From: Massilia sp. H-1
Lineage (GTDB): Bacteria; Pseudomonadota; Gammaproteobacteria; Burkholderiales; Burkholderiaceae_D
NCBI GenBank assembly: GCA_024703915.1
Contig: CP087969.1
Coordinates: 5,084,001 to 5,148,000, forward strand
Direction: 5' to 3'
Length of the DNA stretch: 64,000 nt
Part shown: one piece after another, positions 45,070 to 56,434 of the stretch
Layout: each line of letters begins with the position of its first letter
Numbering within the stretch: the stretch's first letter is position 1
The notes under the pieces: model-generated
What the model saw: only the letters and a program-made list of their open reading frames with translations
Database searches by the model: none
What the model was told of the DNA's origin: nothing
Program-made: the position numbers and the translations under genes

Positions 45070-47521
45070 GTGGATCAAGACCGCAAGCCCCTCGAACGCG
45101 CCCGCGACACGGCGCACCGCCTCTTTGTCCGCGCCGCAGAGATTGCCCGCGCGCAGCGCCGGGGCGCGTGCCTACCTGATGGCCAGGCCGCCCTGGAAGC
45201 GCGCCGCGCTGCTGGTGCTGTGGGGCGGCGCGGCGCTGGCCGCCTCGCTGGTGCTGTACATCCTGATCCTGATTCCGCTCACGCCCGGCATCAAGGACCT
45301 CAAGCAGGCGCGCGCGGCCAAGGCCTCGGCCATCCTGTCGGCCGACGGCAACCAGCTGGCCACCTTCGAGGAAGGCTTGCACGAGCGCGTCAAGCTCGAC
45401 CAGATCTCGCCCTTCGTGCTGCAAGCCCTGATCGCCACCGAAGATCACCGCTTCTACGACCACTCGGGGATCGATTACCGCCGCACGCTGTCGTCGGTGG
45501 CGCACACGCTGGGCGGCGATCCGCAGGGCGGCTCGACCATCACCCAGCAGCTGGCCCGCAACATGTTCCCTGAGGAAATTGGGCGTTCGCGCAGCATCAA
45601 CCGCAAGCTCAAGGAAATGATCACCGCGGTCAAGATCGAGGCGACCTACAGCAAGACCGAAATCCTCGAGACTTACCTCAATACGGTGCCCTTCCTGTAC
45701 AACACCTTCGGCATCGAGACCGCGGCCCAGACCTATTTCGACAAGCCTACCGCCAAGCTCGACATCCTGGAAGCGGCCACCCTGGTGGGCATGCTCAAGG
45801 GGACCAGCTATTACAATCCCGTGTCGCGCCCCGAGCGCTCGGTGGAGCGGCGCAATGTGGTGCTGGGTCAGATGCTCAAGCACGGCATCATCGATGAAAA
45901 ACGCTTCCAGGTGCTCAAGAAGCGGCCGCTGCGCCTGCACTTCACGCGCCAGTCCGAGCGCACCGCGTCGGACTCGCATTTCACGTCCTATGTGCGCAAG
46001 TGGCTGATCCAGTGGGCCGACGAAAACGACTACAACCTCCAGCTCGACGGCCTGGTGGTGCACACCACGCTCGATTACACCTTGCAAACGGCGGCCACGC
46101 GCGCGGTCGACCGCCAGGGCGCGGCGCTGCAAATGGTGGCCGACGTCGAGTGGGCCCAGGCCGACAGCGGTTCCTCGTCCTCGATCGGGTCTTACGCCGA
46201 AGCATGCACGACAGCGTCACCCCGTTCGACTACTTCTGGCGCACCAAGGGTGGCCTGGTCAATGCCTTCATCCGCGAAAGCGCCGAATACAAGGCGGCGC
46301 TCGACGGCGGCGAGGAGGCGGCGGCCGCCATCAAGCGCCTGCGCGCCGACCGCGCCTTCATGGCCCAGCTGCGCCGCACCAAGACGCGTCTGGAAACGGG
46401 CTTCGTGGCGATCGATCCGGCCAGCGGCGAAGTGCGGGCCTGGGTCGGCAGCCGCGACTTCCAGAAAGACCAGTTCGACCACGTCTCGCAAGCCTCGCGC
46501 CAGCCCGGTTCGACCTTCAAGCCCTTCGTCTACGGGGCCGCGCTGGAGAAAGGCATTTCGCCCGAGCGCACCTACACCGATGCCGTCATGGCGATCAAGG
46601 CTAGAAGGACGGCACCCTGTGGCGCCCGACCGACATGACCGGCGCCAGCGGCACGAGATGACGCTGCGCGAAGGCTTGATCATGTCCAAGAACACCATCA
46701 CCGCCCAGGTGATGCAGGACGTGGGCCTGCCGAACATCGTCAAGCTCGCGCGCGACCTCGGCATCCGCGACAGCAAGCTCGATCCGGTGCCCTCGCTGGC
46801 GCTGGGCACCAGCCCGGTCACGCTGCTGGAAATGGTGACCGCCTACAGCACCATCGCGTCCCAGGGCGAGTACCGCAAGCCGGTCTTCATCAAGCGCATC
46901 ACTGACCGCCAGGGCAATACGATCGCCGAATTCAGGCAAGGACACGCCGCAGCGCGCCATGACGAGCGAAGCGGCCGTGACCCTGATCGACATCATGCGC
47001 GGCGTGATCAACCGCGGCACCGGGACCGCGATCCGCTATCGCTTCGGCATCGGCGGCGACGTGGCTTAAGCAAGACCGGCACCACCCAGAACAACACCGA
47101 CGGCTGGTTCATCATGATGCATCCGAACCTGGTGGCTTGGCGCCTGGGTGGGTTTCAACGACAACCGCGTGACGATGCGCAGCAACTACTGGGGCCAGGG
47201 CGGTCACAACGCGATCCTGGTGGTGGGCGACTTCTTCAAGTCGGCGCTCGACAGCGGCAAGATCAATGCCGCCGCCACCTTCCCGGGCGCGGTGCGCCAG
47301 GCGCCGCAGCCACCCAGGAAGAGCCGGAAGACGTGCTCGAACAGGGCGGCGACATGCACCAGGACGGGGTGCCGGTGCCGGAGGCGCCACCCGAGGAAGT
47401 GATCGAAGACGAGAGCGAGGGCGAGCCCAAGCCGGGCGACAGCGCCCCGCAGCCGGAGCCGCAGCCGATGCCGCAGCCCCGTCCCGAGCGCGGCGAGCGC
47501 GCCGATCCGGTTCAGAACTAG
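45070..47521 (+). CDS. Class A penicillin-binding protein (PBP1-type)
   Basis: Bifunctional peptidoglycan glycosyltransferase/transpeptidase of about 815 residues, GTG start at 45070. One membrane anchor (LVLWGGAALAASLVLYILIL), then the GT51 domain with ALIATEDHRFYDHSGIDYRR and GGSTITQQLARNMFPEE, and the transpeptidase domain with SRQPGSTFKPFVYG (SxxK), SKNT (SxN) and SKTGTTQNNTDGW (KTG, after repair near 47065). The tail is Pro/Glu/Gln-rich (PQPEPQPMPQPRPERGERAD), likely disordered. Breaks at about 45165, 46190, 46605, 46935, 47065, 47145 and 47310. Functions in septal or lateral wall synthesis. Confidence 0.92.
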
Positions 47522-47531
47522 GGCCGCGCCT

Positions 47532-48314
47532 TCAGCCGAGCAGGAAGTTGCGCCCCGCTTGCGCCAGGGGCGCGGCCGGCTGCGGTGTCGTCCTTGAGCT
47601 GCACGCCGGACAAGCCGCGCTTGCAAGCGCTTCACCCAGCAGGTACAGCAGTTTGTCGGCCGCCTGCCGGTAGGGCCAGAGTACCTACTGCACATTCGAG
47701 ATGCAGTTGCGCTGGGCGTCCTGCATGCCGCGCCGCGGCGCCCAGGACAGGTACAAACCCATGCTGTCGGGCGAACTGAGACCCGGCCTTTCGCCGATCA
47801 GCACCACCACCGCGCGCGCCCAGCGCGGCGCCGATGTCGTCCCCGATCGCCACCCGGGCCTGGCGCGCGATGGTCAGCGGCGCGCAGGTCCAGCCGTCGC
47901 GCGCCAGTCCTTCCTTGAGCAGCACCAGAAACGGCAGGGCATTCTGTTCGATCGCCAGCGCCGACAGGCCGTCGGCCACCACCAGCGCCAGGTCGCAGCC
48001 GCAGGGCGCGAGCGCGGCGCGGGCTGGGTCGGCCAGCACCCGGCCCAGGTCGGGACGCTGCAGATAGCTGGCGCGGTCCGGGCAGGCGCTGTCCACCGTC
48101 ACCGATGGCATGCCTTCCTGCGCCAGGCGCGCGGCCAGCGCCACAGGTCCAACGCATGGTGCACCGCGTCGCGCGCGCGCGTGGGCCAGCTGGAATTCGA
48201 GCTGGCGCCCGGTCGGCACACTCACGCCTAAGCACGTCCGAGCGCGATGCGCGCCTGGGTCAGCCGGCGCAGCGCCTGCCAGCCGTCGGGGATGATGGCC
48301 GGGTCCTCGCTCAC
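47532..48314 (-). CDS. eutC: Ethanolamine ammonia-lyase small subunit
   Basis: About 260 residues; with EutB it turns ethanolamine into acetaldehyde and ammonia using adenosylcobalamin. The N-terminus is WQALRRLTQARIALGRAGVS, then LEFQLAHARARDAVHHALD, QRPDLGRVLADPARAALAPC, LVVADGLSALAIEQNALPFL and GERPGLSSPDSMGLY, usual for EutC. The start is GTG at 48314 in a GTGA overlap with the eutB stop; an apparent stop at 48228 is a converted GCCGGC inside the gene. Other breaks near 47695, 47810 and 48140. Stop at 47532-47534. Confidence 0.85.
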
Positions 48315-49703
48315 AGGCGCAGCAAGGCTGGTTGAAACGACGGCGGCAGCGCGCGCTGCAGGCCTAGCCGGGCCGTCGCCGCCGAAGATGCCCACCTGGT
48401 GCAGCCAGGCCTCGAACTCGGGCGCGGGGCGCAAGCCGAGCACCTGGCGCACGTACAGCGCGTCGTGGAAGGAAGTGCTCTGGTAGTTGAGCATGATGTC
48501 GTCCGAACCCGGCACCCCCATGACGAAATTGCAGCCTACCGCGCCCAGCATCGTCAGCAGCACGTCCATGTCGTCCTGGTCGGCCTCGGCGTGGTTGGTG
48601 TAGCACACGTCGCAACCCATCGGCAGGCCCAGCAGCTTGGCGCAGAAATGGTCTTCCAGACCGGCGCGCATGATCTGCTTGCCGTCGTACAGGTATTCGG
48701 GCCCGATGAAGCCGACCACGGAATTGACCAGCAGCGGCTGGAAGGCGCGCGCCACCGCGTAGGCGCGCGCTTCGCAGGTTTGCTGGTCCACGCCGTGGTG
48801 GGCATTGGCCGACAGGGCGCTGCCCTGGCCGGTCTCGAAGTACATGACGTTCTCGCCCACGGTGCCGCGCCCCAGCGAGAGCGCGGCCGCGCGCGCTTCG
48901 GCCAGCAGCGCGAGCGTGATGCCGAAGCCGGCATTGGCGGCCTCGGTGCTTAGGCCACCGACTGGAACACCAGGTCGACCGGCGCCGCGCGCGATCGCTT
49001 CGATGGTGTTGGTCACGTGGGTCAGCACGCAGGACTGGGTGGGGATCGCGTACTGGCTGATGATCGCGTCGAGCATGCCGACCAGGGCCACCACCTGGGG
49101 CACGTTGTCGGTGGCCGGATTGATGCCGATCACGGCGTCGCCGCTGCCGTACAGCAGGCCGTCCAGAATGCTGGCCGCGATGCCGCTGGCGTCGTCGGTC
49201 GGGTGGTTCGGCTGCAGGCGGGTGGCCATGCGCTGTTCGAGGCCGAGCGTGTTGCGAAAGGCGGTCACGACCCGGCACTTGCGCGCCACCAGCACCAGGT
49301 CGGAAATGCGCATGATCTTGGAAACGGCGGCCGCCATTTCGGGCGTGATGCCGGGCGCCAGCCGGGCCAGGGTGGCGCTGTCGGCGCTGTCGCCCAGCAG
49401 CCAGTTGCGCAGGTCGCCCACGGTCAGGTCGCCGATGATGGCCAGCGCGCGTCGTGCGTGTCGATGATCAGGCGCGTGACTTCGTCGCTTTCGTAGGGGA
49501 TCAGGGCGTGCTTGAGAAAGGTGGACAGGGGCAGGGCGGCCAGCGTCATTTGCGCCGCCACGCGCTCTTCGGCGCTGCGCGCGGCCAGGCTTAAGCCAGC
49601 TGGTCGCCCCCGCGGGGGGCGAGGCCCGGGCCATCAGTTCGCGCAGGTCCCGGAACACATAGGTGCGCGGGCCGACGACATGGGAAAACGGGTGTGTGCT
49701 CAC
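48311..49703 (-). CDS. eutB: Ethanolamine ammonia-lyase large subunit
   Basis: About 460 residues; the catalytic subunit. Recognised by ALAIIGDLTVGDLRNWLLGD, ATRLQPNHPTDD, YGSGDAVIGINPATDNV, GITLALLAEARAAA and NVMYFETGQGSALSANAHHG, which make up the TIM barrel. GTG start at 49703 (STHPFSHVVGPRTYVFRDL). Converted sites near 49588 (GDQLAGLAARS after repair), 48955 and 48363 hide the full length; the repaired end is ...GIFGGDGPAGLQRALPPSFQ and TGA at 48311-48313. No EutA reactivase or microcompartment genes are present. Confidence 0.9.
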
Positions 49704-49881
49704 AGCGCCATCCTGGTCAAGGTGGCACCAGCATAGCATGCGGCCGGATATATGCATGTCGCCCGCCTTCTTCATTGATCCGCAACAAATTTGCAACGAA
49801 TCGATCAGTTTTCAGCCGGGCCGGTGCATAATCGCCGCATACCAAAAGCAATGTTGTAAATCCCGGAGACCAGGTGTGCAC

Positions 49882-51441
49882 ATGCAAGTAAATTTGAAGC
49901 GTTTCCAGACTTCCCTCGGCGCCATTTGCGCCGCCGTCCTGCTGGCCTCGTGCGGCGGCGGTGGTGGTGGCGGTGTCGAGCCGCCGGTCGAACCACCGCC
50001 GCCGGGAACTTTTTCCGATCCGGTCGCTTATTCGGGCTCGGCCACTGCTGGCTTGAATGCGCCGCAGGAAGGCGCGGCCGTGATCACACGCCAGATGGTG
50101 CTCGGCGGAAAGACGCTCCAGTACACCGCGACCACCGGCCACCTGACGGCCAGCGATCCGGTCTCCGGCCAGCCCACGGTATCGTTCTTTTATGTGGCGT
50201 ACACGGCAGGCACGCTCGATCCGTCCAAGCGGCCGGTGACCTTCTTCTATAACGGCGGCCCCGGTTCCTCGACCTTGTGGCTGCACATGGGCTCGTTCGG
50301 TCCGAAGCGCATCGTGACCGCCATTCCGTCCAATGTCATGCCAGGCGCTGCAGCTGGTGGACAACCAGGAAACCCTGCTCGACCATTCCGACCTGGTCTT
50401 CATCGACGCGGTCGGCACCGGCTTCTCGCAAGCGGTTGCGCCGCGTACCAATGCCCAGTTCTGGGGCGTGGACAGCGACGCGGCCGCCTTCCACGACTTT
50501 GTGCGGCGCTACGTGACGGTCAATGCGCGCCAGGCCTCGCCCAAGTATCTGTTCGGTGAATCGTATGGTTCGCCGCGCACCGGCGTGCTGTCGAACTTGC
50601 TGGAAGTGGCTAGAGCGTCAAGCTGAGCGGCATCGTGCTGCAGTCGGCGGTCATGAACTACAACGCCAACTGCGGCGTGCTCACGCCAGGCACCACCAGC
50701 TGCGAAGGGTATATCCCCAGCTACGCGGCCGTCAGCGCCTATTACCACCTGACGACCCCGCCGGGCGACTTCAATACCTATCTGCGCGAGGTGCGCGATT
50801 TCAGCGCCGTGACCTACCGGCCCGCAGTGGCCACCTGGCTGCAGACCCACACCACGCCGCCAGTGCCGGTGGTGTCGCAGCTGGTCACCTACACGGGCCT
50901 GGGCAGCCTGACCTGGAACCAGAACTTCTCGATGGGGCCCGATTTCTACCGTACCCAGGTTGCCTCGAACACCATGATCGGGCGTTACGATGCGCGCGTG
51001 AACACGACGCTGGGCAGCCCGCTCACGGTCGACAACGATCCCTCGCTCACGGTCGTCAACAATGCCTTCACGACGACGGTGCGCAGCTATATCCGCAACG
51101 ATCTGCTGTACTCGGCGCGCTCGAACTACATCACCTTCAACGATGTCATCAACCAGTGGGATTTCAGTCACGACGGCAAGACGCTGCCCGACACGATCCC
51201 CGACGTGGCCGCGGCCATGACGCTCAATCCGGCCCTGAAAGTGGTGGCCATGAGCGGCTACTATGACCTGGCCACGCCGTTCTACCAGACCGAACTCGAT
51301 CTGGCGCGCCTGGGCAGCAATCCGAACATTCAGATCAAGAACTACGCCAGCGGCCACATGTCCTATCTGGACGACGCGGCACGGCAGCGCAGCAGCGACG
51401 ATATGGTGACCCTCTATAACAGCGAATCGGTGGTCAAATGA
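49882..51441 (+). CDS. Peptidase S10 (serine carboxypeptidase-like) lipoprotein
   Basis: About 520-residue envelope protein. Lipoprotein signal with the Cys in LLASCGGGG, a Gly/Pro spacer, then an S10 alpha/beta fold: FFYNGGPGSSTLWLHMGSFG (oxyanion region), LFGESYGSPR (nucleophile Ser), AMSGYYDLATPFYQTE (Asp) and IKNYASGHMSYLDD (His). Breaks at about 50343 and 50611 split it. The full triad is present, so an active carboxypeptidase is likely. Its stop overlaps the start of the EF-hand gene (ATGA). Confidence 0.88.
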
Positions 51442-51792
51442 CACGCAATTTCCGCACCCTCGGCAGCTTCGCGGCGTTCGCGCTGCTCTCGCTCAATGCC
51501 TGCGCCCAGGTTCCCGCCAGCCAGCAGGGGCCCTTCCTGCCATGCCGGCGCTGCGCTCGCCGCCGCCCACGACCCCGGCTTCCGGCCAAGCCTTGCGCAA
51601 CGAGGCGCTGGACAAGCTCAAAAGCGCTTCCAGGAAGCCGATCTCGATACCAGCGGCAGCCTCACGCGCGAAGAAGCCAGGCGCGCGGGCCTGGGCTTCG
51701 TCGACAACAATTTCGACGAGATCGACACGGCCGGGCGCGGCAAGGTCAGTTTCGACGACGTGCGCAAGTTCATGGCACAGCGCGGAAAATAA
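51438..51792 (+). CDS. EF-hand domain lipoprotein
   Basis: About 117 residues. A signal peptide with a lipobox-like FALLSLNAC, a Pro-rich spacer, and an EF-hand DLDTSGSLTREE followed by a degenerate second one (DNNFDEIDTAGRGKVSFDDV). The first loop has the Asp/Ser/Glu ligands for Ca2+. Two frameshifts near 51535 and 51625. Translationally coupled to the S10 peptidase, so it may be a calcium-dependent partner. Confidence 0.7.
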
Positions 51793-51897
51793 GGCAGCCT
51801 ACCCGATTGACGCCGCTCAAACGTGGGCGCGCGCCATCCTATGCTGGTGGCTTGTCCCGCACAGTGCAGGGGTTGGCATGAGCTGCCATGAGCTGCC

Positions 51898-52557
51898 ATG
51901 AATAAGGGCCACCATCAGCTGGTCGGCATCACGTACGAGGGCGTGCGCCTCGAGGGTTTGCTGGCCATGCCGCCGCAGGCCAGCGGCATGGTGCTGTTTG
52001 CGCACGGCAGCGGCAGCAGCCGCCATAGCCCGCGCAACAATGCGGTGGCCGGGGCGCTGCGCGCAGCCGCTTCGGCACCCTGCTGATGGATCTGCTCGCC
52101 GAACACGAAGACCACGATACCGCCGCCCGCTTCCAAATCGCCATGCTGGTGCGCCGCCTAGGCGCGGCTGCCGACTGGCTGGCCGATTTCAGCCGCAGCC
52201 ACCATCTGCCGCTCGGTGTGTTTGGCGCCAGCACGGGCGCGGCCGCCGCCTTCGCGCTGGCGGCCGAGCGGCCCGACTGCGTGCGGGCCGTGGTGTCCGC
52301 GGGCGGCCCGCCCGATCTGGCCGACAAGCGAAAGCGTGCTGCCTGGCCGTGCGCGCGCCCAGCCTGCTGATCGTGGGGGCGCTGGACACCGATGTCCTGG
52401 CCAAAAATCGCGACGCGCTCGCCCAGCTGCAGTGCGAAAAACAGCTGGCGCTCGTTCCCGGCGCCAGCCACCTGTTCGCAGAAGGGGCTAGAGCTCAGAG
52501 CTGGTCGCCTAGCCTGGCTACCCGCTGGTTCGAACGCTACCTGCCCGCTTAGGCTAG
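51898..52557 (+). CDS. Alpha/beta hydrolase (dienelactone hydrolase-like)
   Basis: About 218 residues; MVLFAHGSGSSRHSPRNNAV with the HG oxyanion motif, LGVFGASTGAAAAFALAAER with the nucleophile Ser in GAST, APSLLIVGALDTDV (Asp) and GASHLF (His). Breaks at about 52069, 52328 and 52490; the stop after LPA at 52552 is a converted site, and the repaired gene ends at 52557. Proteins of this type are commonly fused to phosphoribosyltransferases; this one is not. Substrate unknown. Two copies of the 10-mer GAGCTGCCAT lie just upstream of the start. Confidence 0.85.
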
Positions 52558-53044
52558 GCGCCTGGCGCACGTCCACCGTGGGCGCGCCCGTCATTGCCTG
52601 CAGCTGGCCCGGGGTCAGATTGAACACGGCGTGCGGGTGGTAGGCGGCGGCCCACACGCTGGCAAAGCCGAACAGGGCCGCGTCAATCAGCACCACGGTC
52701 GGGCCCGCGTGGCCGATCGGGCACACGCCGCCAATCGCGTAACCGATCTTTTCCTTGACGAAGCGCGTCCGCCTTGCCGACCGCGCTTGAGCCACGGCGG
52801 CCACCTTGCCTTCGTCGATGCGGTCGGCGCCGCTGGCGATGACCATGACCGCCGCATCGTCCTGCAGCCGATGGAACACGATCGATTTGGCGATCTCGGC
52901 CACATCGCAGCCCAGTTCGCGCGCCGCTTCGGCCGAGCTCTTGCCGGTCGAGGGCAGCATGACGACCGGCTTGTCGTGGCCTATATCGCGCAGCAACTGA
53001 GCGACCCGCGCCGCGCTGTCCGGCATTTGTTCTGCGTTGTCCAT
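52518..53044 (-). CDS. YbaK/EbsC-type aminoacyl-tRNA deacylase
   Basis: About 175 residues; MPDSAARVAQLLRDIGHDKP, SSAEAARELGCDVAEIAKSI, IGGVCPIGHAGPTVVLIDAA and FNLTPGQLQAMTGAPTVDVR match the family that hydrolyses mischarged tRNAs. Frame break near 52790. The 3' end is not certain because a GCCGGC-type scar lies where it overlaps the convergent alpha/beta hydrolase; my best repaired stop is 52518-52520. Confidence 0.85.
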
Positions 53045-53148
53045 CCCGCTGTCCCAAGTAATTGCAATCTGGATATTATGCCTGCGTCCCGATCCGCGTG
53101 GCGGTTGCCGCGCGGCCGTATTTAACGGTAAGCTGCTTGCATATCGAC

Positions 53149-54322
53149 ATGAAGGGATGCGGATGGATGCCAGCGCGCACGGAAGATATCGAGGTCCAGC
53201 AAGCCTTGCGCTTGCGGCGTGTCGTCCTGGGGTTGATGTCCTACCTGTTCACCCTGACGCTGGTGGGCATTTTCTGGTGGCTGGGCTACTACGGCCCTGC
53301 AGGTGCTGATCAATTATCTGGCGTCGGTCGTCATCCTGAATGCCCTCATTTACCTGGCCATACGCAGCAACATCAACCTCCGGTTTGCCGACCCCAGCAT
53401 GACGCTGGCCCAGATCTGCCTGTCCATCATCCCCGGCCTGTACGTGATGTACCACGCTCAGCAGTCGCGCGGGGTCTTCCTGCTGCTGTGCGTTTCGGCC
53501 GCCATGTACGGCTTGTTCCAGTTCCGCACCCGCGACTTCGTGATGATGACGGCCGTGATCGTGGGCGGCTACGCGGGCCCTGATCGCCCTGGTCTGCCTG
53601 GAGCGCCCGGCCGAGATCAGTCTGCAGGTGGAGATCCTGCAACTGTTCGCGCTGGCGGCAACGCTGCTCCAGTTCAGCGTGCTTGGCAGCTACATCACGG
53701 GCTTGCGCAACAAGGTCAGGGACAAGAACCGGGAACTGGGCGCGCAATGGCGAACTCAGAACAGGCGCTGGCCCGGATCGAAGAACTGGCCATGCGCGAC
53801 GAGCTGACCGGCGTGTTCAACCGGCGCTTCCTGATGGAGACGATCAAGAATGAAAAGCTGCGCTGCGAGCGCAATGGCGGGGCGTTTTCCATCTGCATAC
53901 TCGATGCCGACCTGTTCAAGGACGTCAACGACCGCCACGGCCACCTGGCTAGAGCGACCAGATCCTGCAAGCGATCGCCAGGACGGCGCTGGGGGCGATG
54001 CGCCAGAGCGACTTTTTCGGACGCTATGGCGGCGAGGAATTTGTCATGGTGCTGACCGGCACCCTGGTCGAAGGGGCGATGATCACGGCCGAGCGGGTCC
54101 GCACCCGCATCGAGGAACTGCGGTTTCCACGATCGACCCCGGGCTGCGGGTGACGGTCTCGATCGGTATTGCCGAATCGCGCTATTTTGAAGATACTGCA
54201 CTGACATTCAAGCGCGCCGACGAGGCGCTGTACCGGGCCAAGCAGGCTGGCCGCAACCGCAGCGTCATTGCCGTGCTTAAGCACAGCAAGAGGACGCCAT
54301 TTCGCCACTGGAAACGCCATGA
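53149..54322 (+). CDS. Membrane-bound diguanylate cyclase (GGDEF)
   Basis: About 385 residues: an N-terminal region with six hydrophobic segments (VLGLMSYLFTLTLVGIFWWL, VLINYLASVVILNALIYLAI and so on), a short coiled-coil linker and a GGDEF domain. MRDELTGVFNRRFL starts the domain, FGRYGGEEF is the active loop and MRQSD before it gives the RxxD inhibitory site, so c-di-GMP feedback is likely. Breaks at about 53298, 53578, 53745, 53950 and 54277; the last hides the end ...VPAQQEDAISPLETP. The stop overlaps the ATG of the next gene. Confidence 0.88.
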
Positions 54323-55544
54323 ACCGTTCGCTGTCTCTGATCCTGTGTGTCTTGCTGGCCGCTTGCGGCGGAGGCGGCGGGGGGGTGGCGAGGTCGTGCC
54401 GCCACCACCGTCCTCGACCGATTTCGGCGGCACGGTGCTGGGCAAGGTGGCGCGCACCGGCGTGGCTTAAGCACCTGGGGCTATACCGCCCAGGACGGTT
54501 CGCGCTACGCGCTGATGGGCACGGCCAAGGGCGTGCTCGTGCTCGATTTGCGCGATGCGGCCAGCCCGCGCGTGGTTGACGAGATCGACGGCCCGACCGA
54601 CACCCACCAGCCCGGCATCTACTGGCGCGAGATGCGCGTGTACGGCAGCCATGCCTACATCGTGTCCGAGCACAGCAATGTGCGGGGCGGCATCATGATC
54701 CTCGACCTGGCCAGCCTGCTCTAGGCCTCGGTCCGCTTCGTGAAAAGCGTGATTCCGCGCGACGGCGACCCGGCTGCCCACACGGTCGACATCGACACCG
54801 CGCGCGGCTTGCTCTATCTGCAGCGCTATCAGAGCATGGCGGCGCCGCCGGTGCCGCTGGCCAACTTCGACAGGCCCGCGTTCGCCAAGCTGGCTACGCG
54901 GAAGTGATCAAGGAAGACAACCATGAGGGCGCTAAGCACCGGCGGCTCGATCGAGGTGTACGACATCAAGACCGATCCCGAAAATCCGCGCTACCTGACC
55001 ACCTTCAACCAGCAAAAGAGCGTGCACGACATGACCGCCGTGGGCGACTACGTGTACGTGGCCGAAGCGACCGCGAGCAGCTACTCGGTGTGGGACGTGA
55101 AGGATCCGGCCGCGCCCAAGCTCGTCGTGCGCTGGAACGTCGCGGCGGGCAACTTTGCCCACAATATCTGGCCGAGCGGCGACGGCAGCTTTGTCGTCAC
55201 GACCGAGGAATTGCCGAACGGCTTGCTTAAGCCAAGGTCTGGCAGCTCAATGGCAGCGCGCCGCCGGTCATGCTGTCGAGCTTCAAGGCTTAAGCACCGG
55301 CACCCCGCACAATGTGGTGATGGAAGGGCGCATGGCTTACCTGAGCCACTACAGCGAGGGCGCGGTGGTGGTGGACTTGAACAATCCGTCGGCGCCGAAG
55401 ATCGTCACCCGGGTCGATACCACGCCCTCGACCGGCCCGGCGCTGGTGGGCTGCTGGGGCGTGTATAAATTCCCCGGCGTGCCCCTGATGACTTGCAGCG
55501 ACATCAACAACGGCTTTTACCTGATCGGGATCACCCCGCCCTGA
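54319..55544 (+). CDS. LVIVD-repeat lipoprotein
   Basis: About 400-residue beta-propeller-like lipoprotein with a lipobox (CVLLAACGGGG) and LVIVD-type repeats: LMGTAKGVLVLDLRDAASPR, EVYDIKTDPENPRYLTTFNQ, VYVAEATASSYSVWDVKDPA and AYLSHYSEGAVVVDLNNPSA. The repeats are usually surface or periplasmic in bacteria. It is broken near 54470, 54722, 54895, 54935, 55227 and 55291, all apparently converted sites or indels. Coupled by an ATGA junction to the diguanylate cyclase gene, so it may act with it. Confidence 0.8.
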
Positions 55545-55546
55545 GC

Positions 55547-56343
55547 TCAGTGGCAGGCGTAGAGCTGGTCGTTCTTGCCCTTGCCCTCGAGCCCGGCCAG
55601 CTTGCCCTGGCCATCGATATTGATCTTGATGCGGCGCCCGTCGGGCAGGGTGGCCGAGTAGAACAGCTTACTCAGGCTGTCGGTAAACAGCACGCTCTCC
55701 TGGCGGCTCGTGTTCAGGTCGAAGGTCTCGCCGTTGATGCTCAGCACGCCCGCCGCCAGGCGGTAGGCGGCCTCGCCGCGCTGGAGCGCGCCGGTGGGGA
55801 TGCAGCTGAGCTTGCGATCGGCGCTGTCGACGAATTTGGCCACCAGCGCGTACACCTGCATGCCGCGCAGGGCCTGGCGCCTGCATGTCGTGTTCGCAGG
55901 CGACCGCCTGGTCGCCGCTGGCCACCATCGATACCAGGCCTTGCTGCGGGCCTTTGTCGGCCAGCATGAGCGTGAAATCATTGAGCATCGCATGCATCGA
56001 TCTGACGGGTTTGTCGTTGTCGACCGTGCTGGCCAGCGAGATGTCTGCTTTACGCAAATCGTTATGCACGTCGTCGGCACTGACCTTGCCGTCGGGCGCA
56101 ATCACGATGGCGCCCTGGAAGGCATCCGCGCTGGGTGGGCGCAGGCACTTGCCGCCGTAGCTGCCCGCCACCAGCGGCGCAATCGTGCTCCAGTAGTTGA
56201 CCGTCGGCGCCGCGTTGGCAGCGGCGGCATCAGGCGCCAGCGGCCGGCTTTTCCTTGCAGGCGCCAAGCAGCAGCGCGGGGACCAGCAGCGCGGGGACCA
56301 TGAACAGTCGGCCCGGTCGCGAAAAGAGGGGGGAGGGGCGCAT
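55547..56343 (-). CDS. Hypothetical lipoprotein
   Basis: About 265 residues beginning MRPSPLFSRPGRLFMVPALL, with an LLGAC lipobox. The mature protein reads TVNYWSTIAPLVAGSYGGKC, DLRKADISLASTVDNDKP, LSCIPTGALQRGEAAYRLAA and YSATLPDGRRIKINIDGQ. No domain recognised. Frame breaks near 56235 and 55882. It is convergent with the LVIVD gene. A 15-base direct repeat, ACCAGCAGCGCGGGG, lies in the lipobox-coding region. Confidence 0.65.
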
Positions 56344-56434
56344 GCGCAATCCATCGTTGGGGAGTTTGAAACCTTAGCATGGAAGCTGGGGCCGGTGCTA
56401 GAATTCAAGCCACCCTCGTGAACCGGAAACGCCC

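Noticed and set aside
44435..46132. A 565-codon minus-strand frame running through the PBP gene into hemerythrin.
   Set aside because: Only its last 150 codons are the hemerythrin protein; the rest is the antisense shadow of the PBP gene, and a good start exists at 44896.
48228..49796. A single large eutB-like gene reaching from 49796 to 48228.
   Set aside because: The segment after 48314 matches the EutC N-terminus, and the frame joins only because of a scar at 48363.
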